Shown here in pieces: positions 17,827 through 27,115 of a stretch of 64,000 nt of DNA; within the stretch, counting starts at the first letter, position 1; each line of letters opens with the position of its first letter. The notes beneath the pieces are model-generated. The model saw only the letters and a list, made by a program, of their open reading frames with translations, made no database searches and was not told the origin of the DNA. A program made the position numbers and the translations under genes. The DNA comes from Ferroplasma acidarmanus Fer1 (GTDB lineage: Archaea > Thermoplasmatota > Thermoplasmata > Thermoplasmatales > Thermoplasmataceae): positions 1,798,001-1,862,000 of the forward strand of contig NC_021592.1 in assembly GCF_000152265.2 (NCBI RefSeq). The letters are read 5' to 3'.

Positions 17827-19182
17827 ATGAAATCATTCGATGTGGTAACAATAGGGGCAGGTGGAGCATCTTACCCTGCAGCTTTCAGGCTCAAAAAGGC
17901 GGGATTCTCTGTCATTATGATAGATGATAAGGGAATAATGTCTGGAAATTGCCTAGCTGAAGGATGTGTGCCTTCAAAAGCAATCATAGAAACAGTCCAC
18001 ACTTATAAGCGTATAAGCGATTTTGGCGACTTCAGGATAAATTACAGGGATATTTTAAAAAGAAAGGACAAAGTTCAAATTTTAAGAAACGGGCTCCACA
18101 GAAAAGAACTGGAGGAAGCAGGAATAGAAATCTTAAAGGGTGTTGCAAAAATTATAGATTCCAGCACAGTAGAGGTAAAAACTGAGGCTGGCAATATAAA
18201 ACTCAATTATAAGCACTTAATCATTGGAAGTGGGGCATACACATATATGCCGCAAATAAAAGGGATTGAATACGCAATAACAAGTGCAGACCTTTTCAGG
18301 ATTGACCCTAAAATCAAGGACCTTCCAGAGTCTATAGCTATTATAGGCGGAGGCTACATAGGTGTAGAAACAGCTTCATACATGTCTATCATGGGTTCCC
18401 GGGTAGAGCTTATTGAACGTTCTGATAGAATCCTGATGGACATGGATCCGGAGATAGTTGGAAAATTAGAGCCATTATTGCCTGATATGAGGGTACATTT
18501 TAACAACAGTGTAATTTCAATAGAACCAGATGGGGATGGCTACAAAACTACTATAATTGATAATAACGGAAAAAGTGACAGTGTTATTACTGCCTGTGTA
18601 ATGATGGCAACTGGCCGTGAACCACTTATTCCGGAAGGAACTGAAGAAGCGGGCATTAAATTTAACAGAAAGGGAATTATAGTAAACTCATCAATGCAGA
18701 CGAATATACCGAATATATATGCAACAGGCTATGTGAATGGCATTGCACCATTATTTCATGCCGCAAAAAGGCAGTCACTGATAGCCGCAAACTGCATCAT
18801 GTCAGGAGATATGCCTGTTGATCGCTTCCAGGACAATTGTGTACCATTTACCGTATACACTATTCCAAATATGTCTTTTACCGGAATTACACCGGAGAAG
18901 GCAAAAGAACTGGGCATAAAATACATAAAGTCAAAATATAAAATGGCGGATGATTCCCTTGCAGAGATATACAATGAGCCAGGAGGGGAGCTAGATTTAA
19001 TTTTTGATGAAGATATGAAAATAATAGGTGGGTATGTTATCGGAAATGATGCGGGGAATATAATCAATGAAATATCGATGGGACTTTCAAAGGGATTAAC
19101 AGCCAGGGATTTCGCAGAACTGCCACACCAGCACCCTATGACCTTCGAAGGGCTGGACAGCGCCGCAAGAAAATTGTTTTAA
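17827..19182 (+). CDS. Dihydrolipoamide dehydrogenase-like flavoprotein disulfide reductase
   Basis: This 451-aa class I pyridine-nucleotide disulfide oxidoreductase binds FAD at TIGAGGASYPAAF. The redox disulfide is GNCLAEGCVPSK (Cys-x4-Cys). The NAD(P)-binding motif is IIGGGYIGVETAS, with an acidic residue after the second strand (VELIER), which favours NADH. The dimer interface carries PHQHPMTFEG near the C-terminus, supplying the catalytic His and Glu. No lipoyl-complex genes are adjacent, so the partner is unknown; lipoamide, mercuric or another disulfide substrate is possible. A TATA-like TTTTTTTATAG lies about 24 nt upstream. Confidence 0.85.
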   Translation: MKSFDVVTIGAGGASYPAAFRLKKAGFSVIMIDDKGIMSGNCLAEGCVPSKAIIETVHTYKRISDFGDFRINYRDILKRKDKVQILRNGLHRKELEEAGIEILKGVAKIIDSSTVEVKTEAGNIKLNYKHLIIGSGAYTYMPQIKGIEYAITSADLFRIDPKIKDLPESIAIIGGGYIGVETASYMSIMGSRVELIERSDRILMDMDPEIVGKLEPLLPDMRVHFNNSVISIEPDGDGYKTTIIDNNGKSDSVITACVMMATGREPLIPEGTEEAGIKFNRKGIIVNSSMQTNIPNIYATGYVNGIAPLFHAAKRQSLIAANCIMSGDMPVDRFQDNCVPFTVYTIPNMSFTGITPEKAKELGIKYIKSKYKMADDSLAEIYNEPGGELDLIFDEDMKIIGGYVIGNDAGNIINEISMGLSKGLTARDFAELPHQHPMTFEGLDSAARKLF

Positions 19183-19189
19183 GAGGATA

Positions 19190-19211
19190 GAATGGTATTT
19201 AATTACCATTC
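19190..19211. repeat. Inverted repeat between flavoprotein and MFS genes
   Basis: GAATGGTA and TACCATTC are perfect 8-bp arms around a 6-nt centre. The repeat begins 7 nt after the flavoprotein stop and ends directly before the TATA-like sequence of the MFS gene. It may be an operator or a 3'-end stem. Confidence 0.45.
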
Positions 19212-20150
19212 CAATATAAATTTAATATATATTGTTTAGTCCCATTTCATATGAATTACCATGCAAGGGCAGGTTTAATCTATAATGCTAGGGCATTGTA
19301 TGCCCTTAACTGGATGGACATTGCCCCGGCACTTAAATACATAAAATCCAGCTTCGATATTGACTTAATTGCACTGGGTGCCCTGGTTACCTCATTCTAT
19401 CTTGGCATAGCTATATTTCAGGTAGTGGGTGGGTTACTTGCATCCTATATAGGTGATAAAAAAACATCGTTAACAGGATTGCTGCTCATGGGGATATTCG
19501 CAATTATCTCCGGTCTCTCTACCAACTTCACCGAATTAATTATTTCAAGATTTTTTTCCGGATTATCCGGAGCTTTTTTCTTTTCATCGACCTTAAGCCT
19601 TCTACTCTCTGTTATACCGGAAAACAAATCTGCATTCCATATTGGTGTTTACAATGGGGCATTTGCTGCAGGCGGTGGTATCGGAATATTTGGATGGGCT
19701 ATACTTGACCAGTACATAGGCTATAAAATTCCGTTCATAATAGCAGGGATAATAACACTGGCTACATTTATTCTGGTTGAAATTTCCTTCAGAGATGTAA
19801 GGAAAATAAAGACAGATAGGGCAGCACTGAAAAAAGGGTTGAAGCATGTGCTCACATCTAAAGTTATAATATTTATAGCATTAATCGGGATCGGTGCCAG
19901 AATATCAGAAACAATAATAGGGCAGTTTTTTGTATATTACAAATCTCTCTACCAGAAAGAAAGTCACTGAGTTTACGGTGTGGATGAATTTCTGTAATTG
20001 TTAAATATTCAATAATTAATTAATATTTAAACAATTTTCAAATCTAATGAATGGCATAATTTTTAAAATAACAATAAATTAACTATTTTTAAGATAATTA
20101 TACTATATGCATATATAATAGCAAGGTTTATTCAATAATATCATATACAT

Positions 20151-21539
20151 ATGAGAAAAAGAGCCATGATGTCTGAAGAACGGAGAAATAAAATTAAAAA
20201 TTCGTTAAAACTAACAAAGGAAAAAAGAAAAACACAGGATGTAATAATACTTAAACTAAAAATAGACAATGATAAATTAAATAATAATACTATAAAGGCA
20301 TTAAACACAATGTTTTTAGAGACAAAATGGCTATATAATTATATTTTAGATAAGGAATTCAACAATGATATTTTTAAATTTGATTATAAAACAAATTATG
20401 CAAATGTATATGTAAAAGACCATTATGAAAGGAGAAAAATAAATTATTTATCAGCACAGATGAAACAGGATTTATTAAAAAGAACTGAAAATAATATAAG
20501 CGGGCTACACGAATTAAAAGAGAATGGCTTTAAAACAGGCAAATTAAAATTTAAAAAAGAAATAAATTCTATACCTCTAAGACAATTCGGCAAAGGTAAA
20601 ACATATAATATAATAAATAATTTTAATTATATTAAAATTCAGAGAATAGAACAACCATTAAAAGTAAACGGTTTTTATGAAACTTTTACTGATAATGAAA
20701 ACATAAAGCATAAAGAATTAAAATATGATTTTAATAATTTAGATTTTGGAAATGCTATGCTAATACATAAGAACAATAATTATTATATCAATATAACAGC
20801 ATATACAAAAAAGGAAGAAAGAAATAATAATAGAATAATAGGCATAGATTCAGGGATTAAAACTCAACTGACATTATCAAATGGACTAAAATTGGAATAT
20901 AATATACCAAAATCTAAAAGGGAAATAAGATTGCAGAGAGAGTTATCAAGAAAAGCTAAATATGCAGAAGGATCTAAGAAAAAACTAAGTGGAGAGCAAT
21001 CTAAGAATTATAATAAAAATAAAAACAGATTAAACAGGGAACAGCAAAAGAGAAACAATAAGAAAAGAGATGTAAAAAATAAAATAGTCCATTATATAAC
21101 ATCTAACTACAATATAATAATAACGCAGAATGACAATATATCCGGATGGCAAAAACTATTTGGCAAAAAAATAGAAAATACAGGTATAGGAAGCATTATT
21201 GAAGCACTTAAAAGTAAGGCTTCAAATCTTATACCTGTAGGCCGTTTCATTCCTACAACAAAGGAGTGCAATAATTGCCATAATAAATATGATATAAAAT
21301 TAAATGAAAGAATTTATAAATGCAGTAACTGTGGCTATATCATTGACAGAGATTATAATTCTTCATTGAATATGATTTATTATGGAATGAAAACAAAAAA
21401 GTTTAAAAATACAGTACCTGAGGATAGCAGGGAATTTACGCCCGGGGAAACATTAACCGATACCTTCGAAGGACTTAATACTCCATATGTGAAGGCAAGT
21501 TATGTCGATGAACCAGGAAGCTTCAATGCTTTAGCATGA
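20151..21539 (+). CDS. tnpB: TnpB RNA-guided nuclease family protein (RuvC-II Gln variant)
   Basis: This 462-aa TnpB has an intact frame, starting MRKRAMMSEERRNK. RuvC-I Asp233 lies in GIDSGIKTQLTL. The zinc finger is CNNCHNKY...CSNCG. RuvC-III Asp399/401 lie in IDRDYNSSLN. At the RuvC-II position, where family members have Glu in a motif like IEDLNV, this protein has TQNDNISGW with Gln326. Elements A and C share the change. The C-terminal tail (FEGLNTPYVK...ALA) is conserved with A and C although the preceding ~30 residues differ, as expected if that DNA also encodes guide RNA. Activity is uncertain. Confidence 0.9.
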   Translation: MRKRAMMSEERRNKIKNSLKLTKEKRKTQDVIILKLKIDNDKLNNNTIKALNTMFLETKWLYNYILDKEFNNDIFKFDYKTNYANVYVKDHYERRKINYLSAQMKQDLLKRTENNISGLHELKENGFKTGKLKFKKEINSIPLRQFGKGKTYNIINNFNYIKIQRIEQPLKVNGFYETFTDNENIKHKELKYDFNNLDFGNAMLIHKNNNYYINITAYTKKEERNNNRIIGIDSGIKTQLTLSNGLKLEYNIPKSKREIRLQRELSRKAKYAEGSKKKLSGEQSKNYNKNKNRLNREQQKRNNKKRDVKNKIVHYITSNYNIIITQNDNISGWQKLFGKKIENTGIGSIIEALKSKASNLIPVGRFIPTTKECNNCHNKYDIKLNERIYKCSNCGYIIDRDYNSSLNMIYYGMKTKKFKNTVPEDSREFTPGETLTDTFEGLNTPYVKASYVDEPGSFNALA

Positions 21540-21549
21540 AGTAGTTCAC
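21461..21549 (+). ncRNA. Predicted reRNA (omega-RNA) scaffold of element B
   Basis: The hairpin at 21521-21541 has CTTC/GAAG outer and ATGC/GCAT inner stems. Elements A and C have CCTC/GAGG at the same place, which is a compensatory pair change. The guide would start at 21550 with CTTGAAACAA from the disrupted MFS gene. Prediction only. Confidence 0.4.
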
Positions 21550-22074
21550 CTTGAAACAATACGGTTCAGTCCATCATCAGCAGGCCTGGTGTCATCAATA
21601 TATTTGCTCGTAGGGTTTTTAGGCGGCATACTTGGAGGATACCATTTTTCCAGGACACGACATAAAATAGCAATGTTTGTCATAATTAATTTAATGCTGT
21701 CTTTTCTTCTTATATCACTGGGGTTCGTCCACAATTACATAATTATTGTATTCATTACTATTGCCCTGGGAATGCTTACAATATATGGTTTCTCTGTCAT
21801 GTATACTTTTATCAGGTATATTTCAAGGAGAGACTTAGTATCCTTATCTTTATCCTTTAACAACTCCATACAGCTAGCAATTGCTGCCATAGCCCCCATT
21901 ATTTTCACAGGTATTGCATATAGCTACAGTTACCGCGTATCCTGGATCGTTACAGGCATTATTCCACTTGTTACCCTTCCGTTGATTCTGCTTATCAAAA
22001 ATGACCTTAAGAACTCTATCTCGGCATTTAATTGACTTTGCTATTGCCATAATTCTTTTTCAAACCTATACAAA

Positions 22075-22560
22075 TCAAACACTTTTGCTCATATTTACTA
22101 TTTCTTTCCACGAAGAATCGTAATAATTTTCCCCCGTTTCCTCATACCCCAGCGAATTATAATAATCTTTAAGGCTTTTAACCGCTTCAATATCTATTCT
22201 TTTAATGTGCAGAGCTCTGGCAACATTGTTTTCTATGACTTTTAGCAAATCATATCCTGAACCAGAACTCCCGGCACTGGCAAAATTCCTTGCAAGCATT
22301 TCTACCACTATTCTCTTTGGATGATATATATTTGGCACCAGCCGGAACATAACGACTCCACTGAGTTTGCCATCGGGGGATTCATGGACTATGACAATGT
22401 TATTGTCCTCCTTGCTCCAGTCATAAAAATAAGATATTTTGTAATCACGCATTTTTCGATCTTCAGAGATAAATTCTTTCCCTGTATCGGATGCCTTTAT
22501 TAATCTGAAACCATGTGGCAACTGCACAGTTATTGAATGGCCTATAACTACTTCTGGCAT
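22075..22560 (-). CDS. GNAT-family N-acetyltransferase
   Basis: This 161-aa protein has the GNAT acetyl-CoA site pattern in its second half: VEMLARNFASAGSSGSGYDL (glycine/serine-rich P-loop replacement), then a helix, then IDIEAVKSLKDYYNSLGYEE, the typical C-terminal strand and YYxxLGF-like motif. The family transfers an acetyl group to an amine; the substrate is not visible. It converges with the broken MFS gene and diverges from glycerol kinase. Confidence 0.75.
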   Translation of the reverse strand: MPEVVIGHSITVQLPHGFRLIKASDTGKEFISEDRKMRDYKISYFYDWSKEDNNIVIVHESPDGKLSGVVMFRLVPNIYHPKRIVVEMLARNFASAGSSGSGYDLLKVIENNVARALHIKRIDIEAVKSLKDYYNSLGYEETGENYYDSSWKEIVNMSKSV

Positions 22561-22720
22561 TGTTCCACCCTATAATTAATTATGAAATCACTATTTATAA
22601 GCCTTTTGTATCAGTTATATTCAACTTAAATTGTAAATATCTGGCATCAAATTAAGGTAGTTATGTTTAAAAATTAAGAAAGCGATGAAAATTTCGAATT
22701 ATTCTATTTTTTTGTAAAAA

Positions 22721-22730
22721 CTTATAATAA
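22721..22730 (+). promoter_or_regulatory. TATA box of glycerol kinase gene
   Basis: CTTATAATAA is centred 26 nt before the ATG at 22751. This selects that ATG over the in-frame TTG at 22736 and implies a leaderless mRNA. Confidence 0.6.
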
Positions 22731-22750
22731 TTGATTTGTATTGTAAAGGT

Positions 22751-24220
22751 ATGGCAGGAGAATACATATTATCTATAGATGCAGGAACTACAAATTGCAA
22801 AGCCGTTATTTTTGATAGAAGTGGTGAAATAACTGGCAAATCATCCATACGCATGGTATCATATTATCCCAGGGAAGGTTGGGTAGAACAGAATCCATAT
22901 TTTATTATTTCTGCAGTGAAAAAAGTTATCTCACAGGCAATAAAAATAGCTGGCATTGATCCTGGAGATATTGAATCGGCAGGAATTACAAACCAGAGGG
23001 AAACTACTGTTATCTGGAACAGGAAAACTGGTGTTCCGATTTACAATGCAATTGTATGGCAGGACAGGCGTACTGAAAATGTTATGAGAAAAATGGAAAA
23101 TTATATAACCGTTATAGAGGAAAAAACAGGCCTCAGGCCAGATCCATATTTCAGCGCTGGAAAAATACAATGGCTCCTGGATAATGTGGAAGGTGCGAGG
23201 GAAAAAGCATCGAAGGGAGAATTAGCATTCGGCACCGTAGATTCATGGCTCTTATTCAATATGGCGGGGTCAGGGCCCCACGCTACCGATTATACCAATG
23301 CATCAAGGACAATGCTATACAATATCCGTAAACTGGAGTGGGATAGTGAAATGCTGGAATTATTCAATATTCCAGATTCCTTGCTCCCTGACGTTGAGCC
23401 ATCGCTCAATGATTTTGGATCAATTTCTATTTCTCCAGGAAAGGAAATACCTGTATACGCAATTATAGGAGACCAGCAGTCTGCCCTGTTCGGTCATGCT
23501 GCCATATCAAAAGGCATGGCAAAAAACACATACGGTACAGGTTCATTTATGCTGGCTAACACAGGAAATAACATCCCGGCAACCGGTTCCCTGATCGGGA
23601 CTATAGCATACGGGTTAGAATATAAAAAAGTGAGTTACGCTGTTGAAGGAAGCATTTTCAGTGCGGGTTCTTCTATTGACTGGATGAAGAATATTCTTAA
23701 TGTGAAATCTTACGATAAACTGGAAGAAATGGCATTGAAGGCGCACAGTTCCAATGCATACCTTGTCCCTGCCTTTACAGGGCTTGGCTCTCCATACTGG
23801 GATCCTACGGCCAGGGGAACTATTGTTGGATTGACCCATTCCACCGGCAGGAATGAGATGGCACGGATGGCATACGAATCAGTAGCTTACCAGACAGAGG
23901 ACGTTTTGCAGGAAGTTAAAAAAGTAACACCGGTGAAGGAATTAAAGGTGGATGGGGGATTGACCCGCAGCCAATTTCTTATGCAACTCCAGTCAAATCT
24001 TTCCGGCTTAAATATTATAAAAACTAATACCACTGAAATTACAGCTACAGGTTCTGCATATATAGCAGGGCTTGCATCAGGTTTCTGGAAGCTGGACCAG
24101 CTGGGTGCCATGTCATCGACTGAAAGAAAGTTTTCTCCTGATAATAGTTCTGGAGGTGCACACTCAGGATATTTTGGCTGGAAACAGGCAGTAGCTATAT
24201 CCTTTGGATGGGAAAACTAG
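22751..24220 (+). CDS. glpK: Glycerol kinase
   Basis: This is an FGGY-family kinase of 489 aa that phosphorylates glycerol to glycerol 3-phosphate. Diagnostic blocks are SIDAGTTNCKAVIFDR at the N-terminus (phosphate-1 loop), GITNQRETTVIWNR, the glycerol-site segment IVWQDRRT, GDQQSALFGHA, KNTYGTGSFML and the C-terminal KVDGGLTRSQFLMQLQ. Length and motif order are normal for GlpK. No glpD, glpF or regulator lies next to it. In this group glycerol 3-phosphate is not the archaeal lipid backbone, so it probably serves glycerol catabolism. Confidence 0.93.
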   Translation: MAGEYILSIDAGTTNCKAVIFDRSGEITGKSSIRMVSYYPREGWVEQNPYFIISAVKKVISQAIKIAGIDPGDIESAGITNQRETTVIWNRKTGVPIYNAIVWQDRRTENVMRKMENYITVIEEKTGLRPDPYFSAGKIQWLLDNVEGAREKASKGELAFGTVDSWLLFNMAGSGPHATDYTNASRTMLYNIRKLEWDSEMLELFNIPDSLLPDVEPSLNDFGSISISPGKEIPVYAIIGDQQSALFGHAAISKGMAKNTYGTGSFMLANTGNNIPATGSLIGTIAYGLEYKKVSYAVEGSIFSAGSSIDWMKNILNVKSYDKLEEMALKAHSSNAYLVPAFTGLGSPYWDPTARGTIVGLTHSTGRNEMARMAYESVAYQTEDVLQEVKKVTPVKELKVDGGLTRSQFLMQLQSNLSGLNIIKTNTTEITATGSAYIAGLASGFWKLDQLGAMSSTERKFSPDNSSGGAHSGYFGWKQAVAISFGWEN

Positions 24221-24273
24221 CCTTATACCATACGGTTAACAAATATTTTTATAAAAGCCCGTTATAGGAAGGA

Positions 24274-26229
24274 ATGGAAGAAGCTGAAAGTATTTTAAAA
24301 AGAGATATTGGTTTCTCGGTCAAATATATAGATAGGTCTAAAAATCCTGCAAAAGATTTTTATGGATATTGCAACGGGAAATGGCTTGAAGAGACAACTA
24401 TACCCGAAGATAGATCAAGATATGGGGCTTTCGACATGCTTTACGAAAAAAATATGTATATATTGAAAAGCATACTTGAAGATCTTAAAAAGAGTTCCCA
24501 TAACAGCATGGAAAAACAGCTTGGCGATTTTTACACATCCGCTATGGATACAGAGAGGATAGAAAAATTAAAATTCGGCCCCATTAAGGGTGAGATGGAT
24601 AATATTAATAATGTTACAAAGGAAAAACTTCCCGAACTCTTCGCAGAATTAACCATGAAAAGCGTCCAGATTCCCTTCGATATAGGAAGTGCAGAGGATG
24701 CAAAAAATGCAGAAATATATTCACTATATATTGGCCAGGGTGGGCTATCTCTTCCCGATCGGGATTATTATTTAAACGAACAGATGAAACCAATCCTGGA
24801 TGCATATAAAAAGCATATAGCCAGGATGTTTACCTTATATGGCTATACTCAGAATGATGCAGAAAATACGGCAGAGAGAGTTGTTTCACTGGAAACAGAA
24901 CTGGCTAAGTTTAGCAGGAGCAAAACTGATTTAAGGGATGTAGAAAGGGCATACAACAAATATAGTATGGAGGAACTTTTCCAGAAATTCCCAGAACTAG
25001 GCTTTGACCGGTATTTTAAAATAATCGGTTCAGGCAATATGAATTATGCCATAATGGATGCACCGGAGTTCTTTGAACAAGCAGGTGCATTGTTGAAAAA
25101 TACAGCAATTGAAAATATTGTTTCCTATCTAAAGTGGAAGGTATTAGCCGGCAGCGCAATGTTTCTGCATAAGGAAGCAGTTGATGAGAACTTCAACTTT
25201 TTCAAGAAAACACTGCTAGGGCAGGAAAAGATAGCTCCAAGGTGGAGAACGGTAGTCAATGTAGTAGATGCCTCTATTGGTGACTCTCTGGGGCAGGTTT
25301 ATGTTGATAAGCATTTCGGAAAGGAAGCTGTTGAAAAAATAACCGTACTGGTCAATGATATAAAAGCCATTTTTAAAGAAAGGCTGGAAAACAATCCCTG
25401 GATGAGTAAGGAAACAAGGGAAAAAGCTTTGCTAAAATTCTCCAAATTCAATGCCAAAATAGGATATACTGAAAAATTCAAGGATTATTCTTCCATTGAA
25501 ATTAATCCAGATGACTATATAGGCAATGTTGAACGTGCAGCATCATTCGAACTGAACAGGCAGCTCAAAAGAATTGGAACCAAGGTAGATAAAACAGAGT
25601 GGTACATGACCCCTCCCACGGTTAACGCATATTTCAATCCCATGGGCAATGAAATAGTATTCCCTGCAGGAATAATGCAGCCGCCATTTTTTGACCCTGA
25701 AATGGATGATGCGGTAAACTATGGTGGAATCGGTGGCGTAATATCACATGAAATAACACATGGATACGATGACCAGGGAAGCCATTTCGATGAAAATGGA
25801 AATATGGTGAACTGGTGGACAGACGAGGATAAGAAGCGTTTCGATGAGATGGCTGAAAAAGTAGTCAAACTTTATTCCTCCGTGGAAATCCTCCCGGGCC
25901 TGAACGTGAATGGGAAATTAACCCTGGGTGAAAACATTGCTGACCTTGGGGCCGTTTTGATAGCCTATGAGGCACTGCAGAAAAGGCTTAAGGCTGAACC
26001 GGCTAAGAACATAAAAATAGATGGTTTAACACCTGAGCAGAGATTTTTCATATCATGGGGGCAGGTCTGGAGGACTAAAATTAGGGATAACGAAGCAAGA
26101 AGGCTTGCGACCATAGACCCGCATTCACCAGGCTCTGTAAGGTCTGAACTTCCACCATGGAACCATCCGGATTTCTGCAAAACTTTCGGGTTACCATCCT
26201 CTACAAAGGAAAAAATATTAATGTGGTGA
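24274..26229 (+). CDS. M13-family (neprilysin/PepO-like) zinc endopeptidase
   Basis: This 651-aa metallopeptidase carries zinc motif HEITH at His492-Glu493-His496 (VISHEITHGYDDQGSHF). The third ligand region is GENIADLGA at Glu553-Asp557, and the substrate loop NAYFNPMGNE lies upstream. The N-terminal M13 helical domain covers about residues 15-400. There is no signal peptide or membrane anchor, so it is probably a cytoplasmic oligopeptidase, as for bacterial PepO. A TATA-like AAATATTTTTATA is centred about 27 nt before the ATG. The role is likely peptide turnover. Confidence 0.92.
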   Translation: MEEAESILKRDIGFSVKYIDRSKNPAKDFYGYCNGKWLEETTIPEDRSRYGAFDMLYEKNMYILKSILEDLKKSSHNSMEKQLGDFYTSAMDTERIEKLKFGPIKGEMDNINNVTKEKLPELFAELTMKSVQIPFDIGSAEDAKNAEIYSLYIGQGGLSLPDRDYYLNEQMKPILDAYKKHIARMFTLYGYTQNDAENTAERVVSLETELAKFSRSKTDLRDVERAYNKYSMEELFQKFPELGFDRYFKIIGSGNMNYAIMDAPEFFEQAGALLKNTAIENIVSYLKWKVLAGSAMFLHKEAVDENFNFFKKTLLGQEKIAPRWRTVVNVVDASIGDSLGQVYVDKHFGKEAVEKITVLVNDIKAIFKERLENNPWMSKETREKALLKFSKFNAKIGYTEKFKDYSSIEINPDDYIGNVERAASFELNRQLKRIGTKVDKTEWYMTPPTVNAYFNPMGNEIVFPAGIMQPPFFDPEMDDAVNYGGIGGVISHEITHGYDDQGSHFDENGNMVNWWTDEDKKRFDEMAEKVVKLYSSVEILPGLNVNGKLTLGENIADLGAVLIAYEALQKRLKAEPAKNIKIDGLTPEQRFFISWGQVWRTKIRDNEARRLATIDPHSPGSVRSELPPWNHPDFCKTFGLPSSTKEKILMW

Positions 26230-26375
26230 ATATATCATTATTTACCAGTTTACAATATATAAAGCTGGCGTTCTATAATTTTATCAGAATGAAATAAATT
26301 TTTATCATGTTACCATTGCAACACTTATTATCTAATGCAATTGTAATTTATAGCTATATAGTATATATAACAAAT

Positions 26376-26732
26376 TTACCATGAATTAATACTAATATTG
26401 GCAATTCCAAAATCATCCCTCAATACTATTCCCTGGCTAAATGCATCCTTTATAAATTTGTTATTCTTACCTGCCATTTTTTTTATTTCATCCGGAGTTA
26501 ACAATACAGTTTCATAACCCGCAGGAAAATCAATATTTTTTAGTCTTTTTAAAGGATTAGCATCAAAATGCCCTATAATTAATATATCAATATCACTCCA
26601 CAAATTGAAATCTCCGCGGGCGTAGGAGCCTATTAATATCACAGTACATTTAAAGTCAAGGGTTTTTGCATACTCGCCTGATTGATTTATTACACTATTC
26701 CTCTCCTTTATTCTTTTTTCAATGATTTCCAT
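26376..26732 (-). CDS. MNT-domain nucleotidyltransferase (antitoxin of HEPN/MNT pair)
   Basis: This 118-aa minimal nucleotidyltransferase carries the signature LIGSYARGDFNLWSDIDILI: Gly35-Ser36, then ten residues, then Asp47-x-Asp49. In HEPN/MNT (HepT-MntA, type VII) systems the MNT protein modifies a Tyr of the HEPN RNase and neutralises it. The gene starts inside the last 25 nt of the HEPN gene, so they are coupled. Antitoxin function is inferred from family and context. Confidence 0.85.
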   Translation of the reverse strand: MEIIEKRIKERNSVINQSGEYAKTLDFKCTVILIGSYARGDFNLWSDIDILIIGHFDANPLKRLKNIDFPAGYETVLLTPDEIKKMAGKNNKFIKDAFSQGIVLRDDFGIANISINSW

Positions 26733-27115
26733 TTGCTTTCTACCTCCTCTATTATTATTCCTGCATTAGCTATGGCTTCATTTGCTTCATCGAGTGTATA
26801 ATAATCTTCAGGCACACCTTCTGTCCAGGCATCTGTGTATCGGGTTGGTATATAATACTTATCTAGAACCTTGGCAATATTAACTAAATTCTTATCAAAC
26901 CCTGCTTTATTTAATAATAAGGATACTGAATGTCCAAATGAATCGCTTCCCGTACCTCTTATGTACGCTTTAACTGCATATTCAGTAGCCTGCTGTGCTT
27001 TAAAACATGCCCAGTTATAAAATTCCGCTGACTTATCATTTTCTGCAGACTTCAAAGTATATTTTGCATTAGACATCCATCTCGCATATTCGTCTTCGTC
27101 TAGATAAGTGACCAT
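26708..27115 (-). CDS. HEPN-domain protein (toxin of HEPN/MNT pair)
   Basis: This 135-aa all-helical protein matches archaeal HEPN proteins: FYNWACFKAQQATEYAVKAY, the active-site region with Arg53 and His62 (YIRGTGSDSFGHSVSLLL), and the conserved DKYYIPTRYTDAW. HEPN proteins are often RNases. The R...H spacing is a little longer than the strict R-x4-6-H motif, so catalytic activity is not assured. It is first in the two-gene operon. Confidence 0.85.
   Translation of the reverse strand: MVTYLDEDEYARWMSNAKYTLKSAENDKSAEFYNWACFKAQQATEYAVKAYIRGTGSDSFGHSVSLLLNKAGFDKNLVNIAKVLDKYYIPTRYTDAWTEGVPEDYYTLDEANEAIANAGIIIEEVESKWKSLKKE

Larger units (their letters stand above)
19941..21549 (+). mobile_element. 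tnpB-only IS200/IS605-type element B
   Basis: This 1609-bp element follows TTAC and ends with GTTCAC. The boundaries are fixed because removal restores the MFS reading frame with no added or lost base. There is no target duplication, as expected for this family. The left end has the CCAGAAA...TTTCTG subterminal palindrome and about 210 bp of AT-rich leader before tnpB. No tnpA is present; mobility would need a Y1 transposase in trans. Confidence 0.95.
19251..22035 (+). pseudogene. MFS transporter interrupted by tnpB element B
   Basis: The 5' part (19251-19940) ends in QFFVYY and the 3' part (21550-22035) resumes in the same frame as LETIRFSPSSAGLVSS. Deleting 19941-21549 gives an unbroken 391-aa transporter of about 12 TM segments. 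Apart from the insertion I see no other lesion, so the insertion is probably recent. The first half has the MFS loop GLLASYIGDKKTS after TM2. As it stands, the gene can only give a truncated product of about 239 residues ending in element sequence. Confidence 0.92.
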
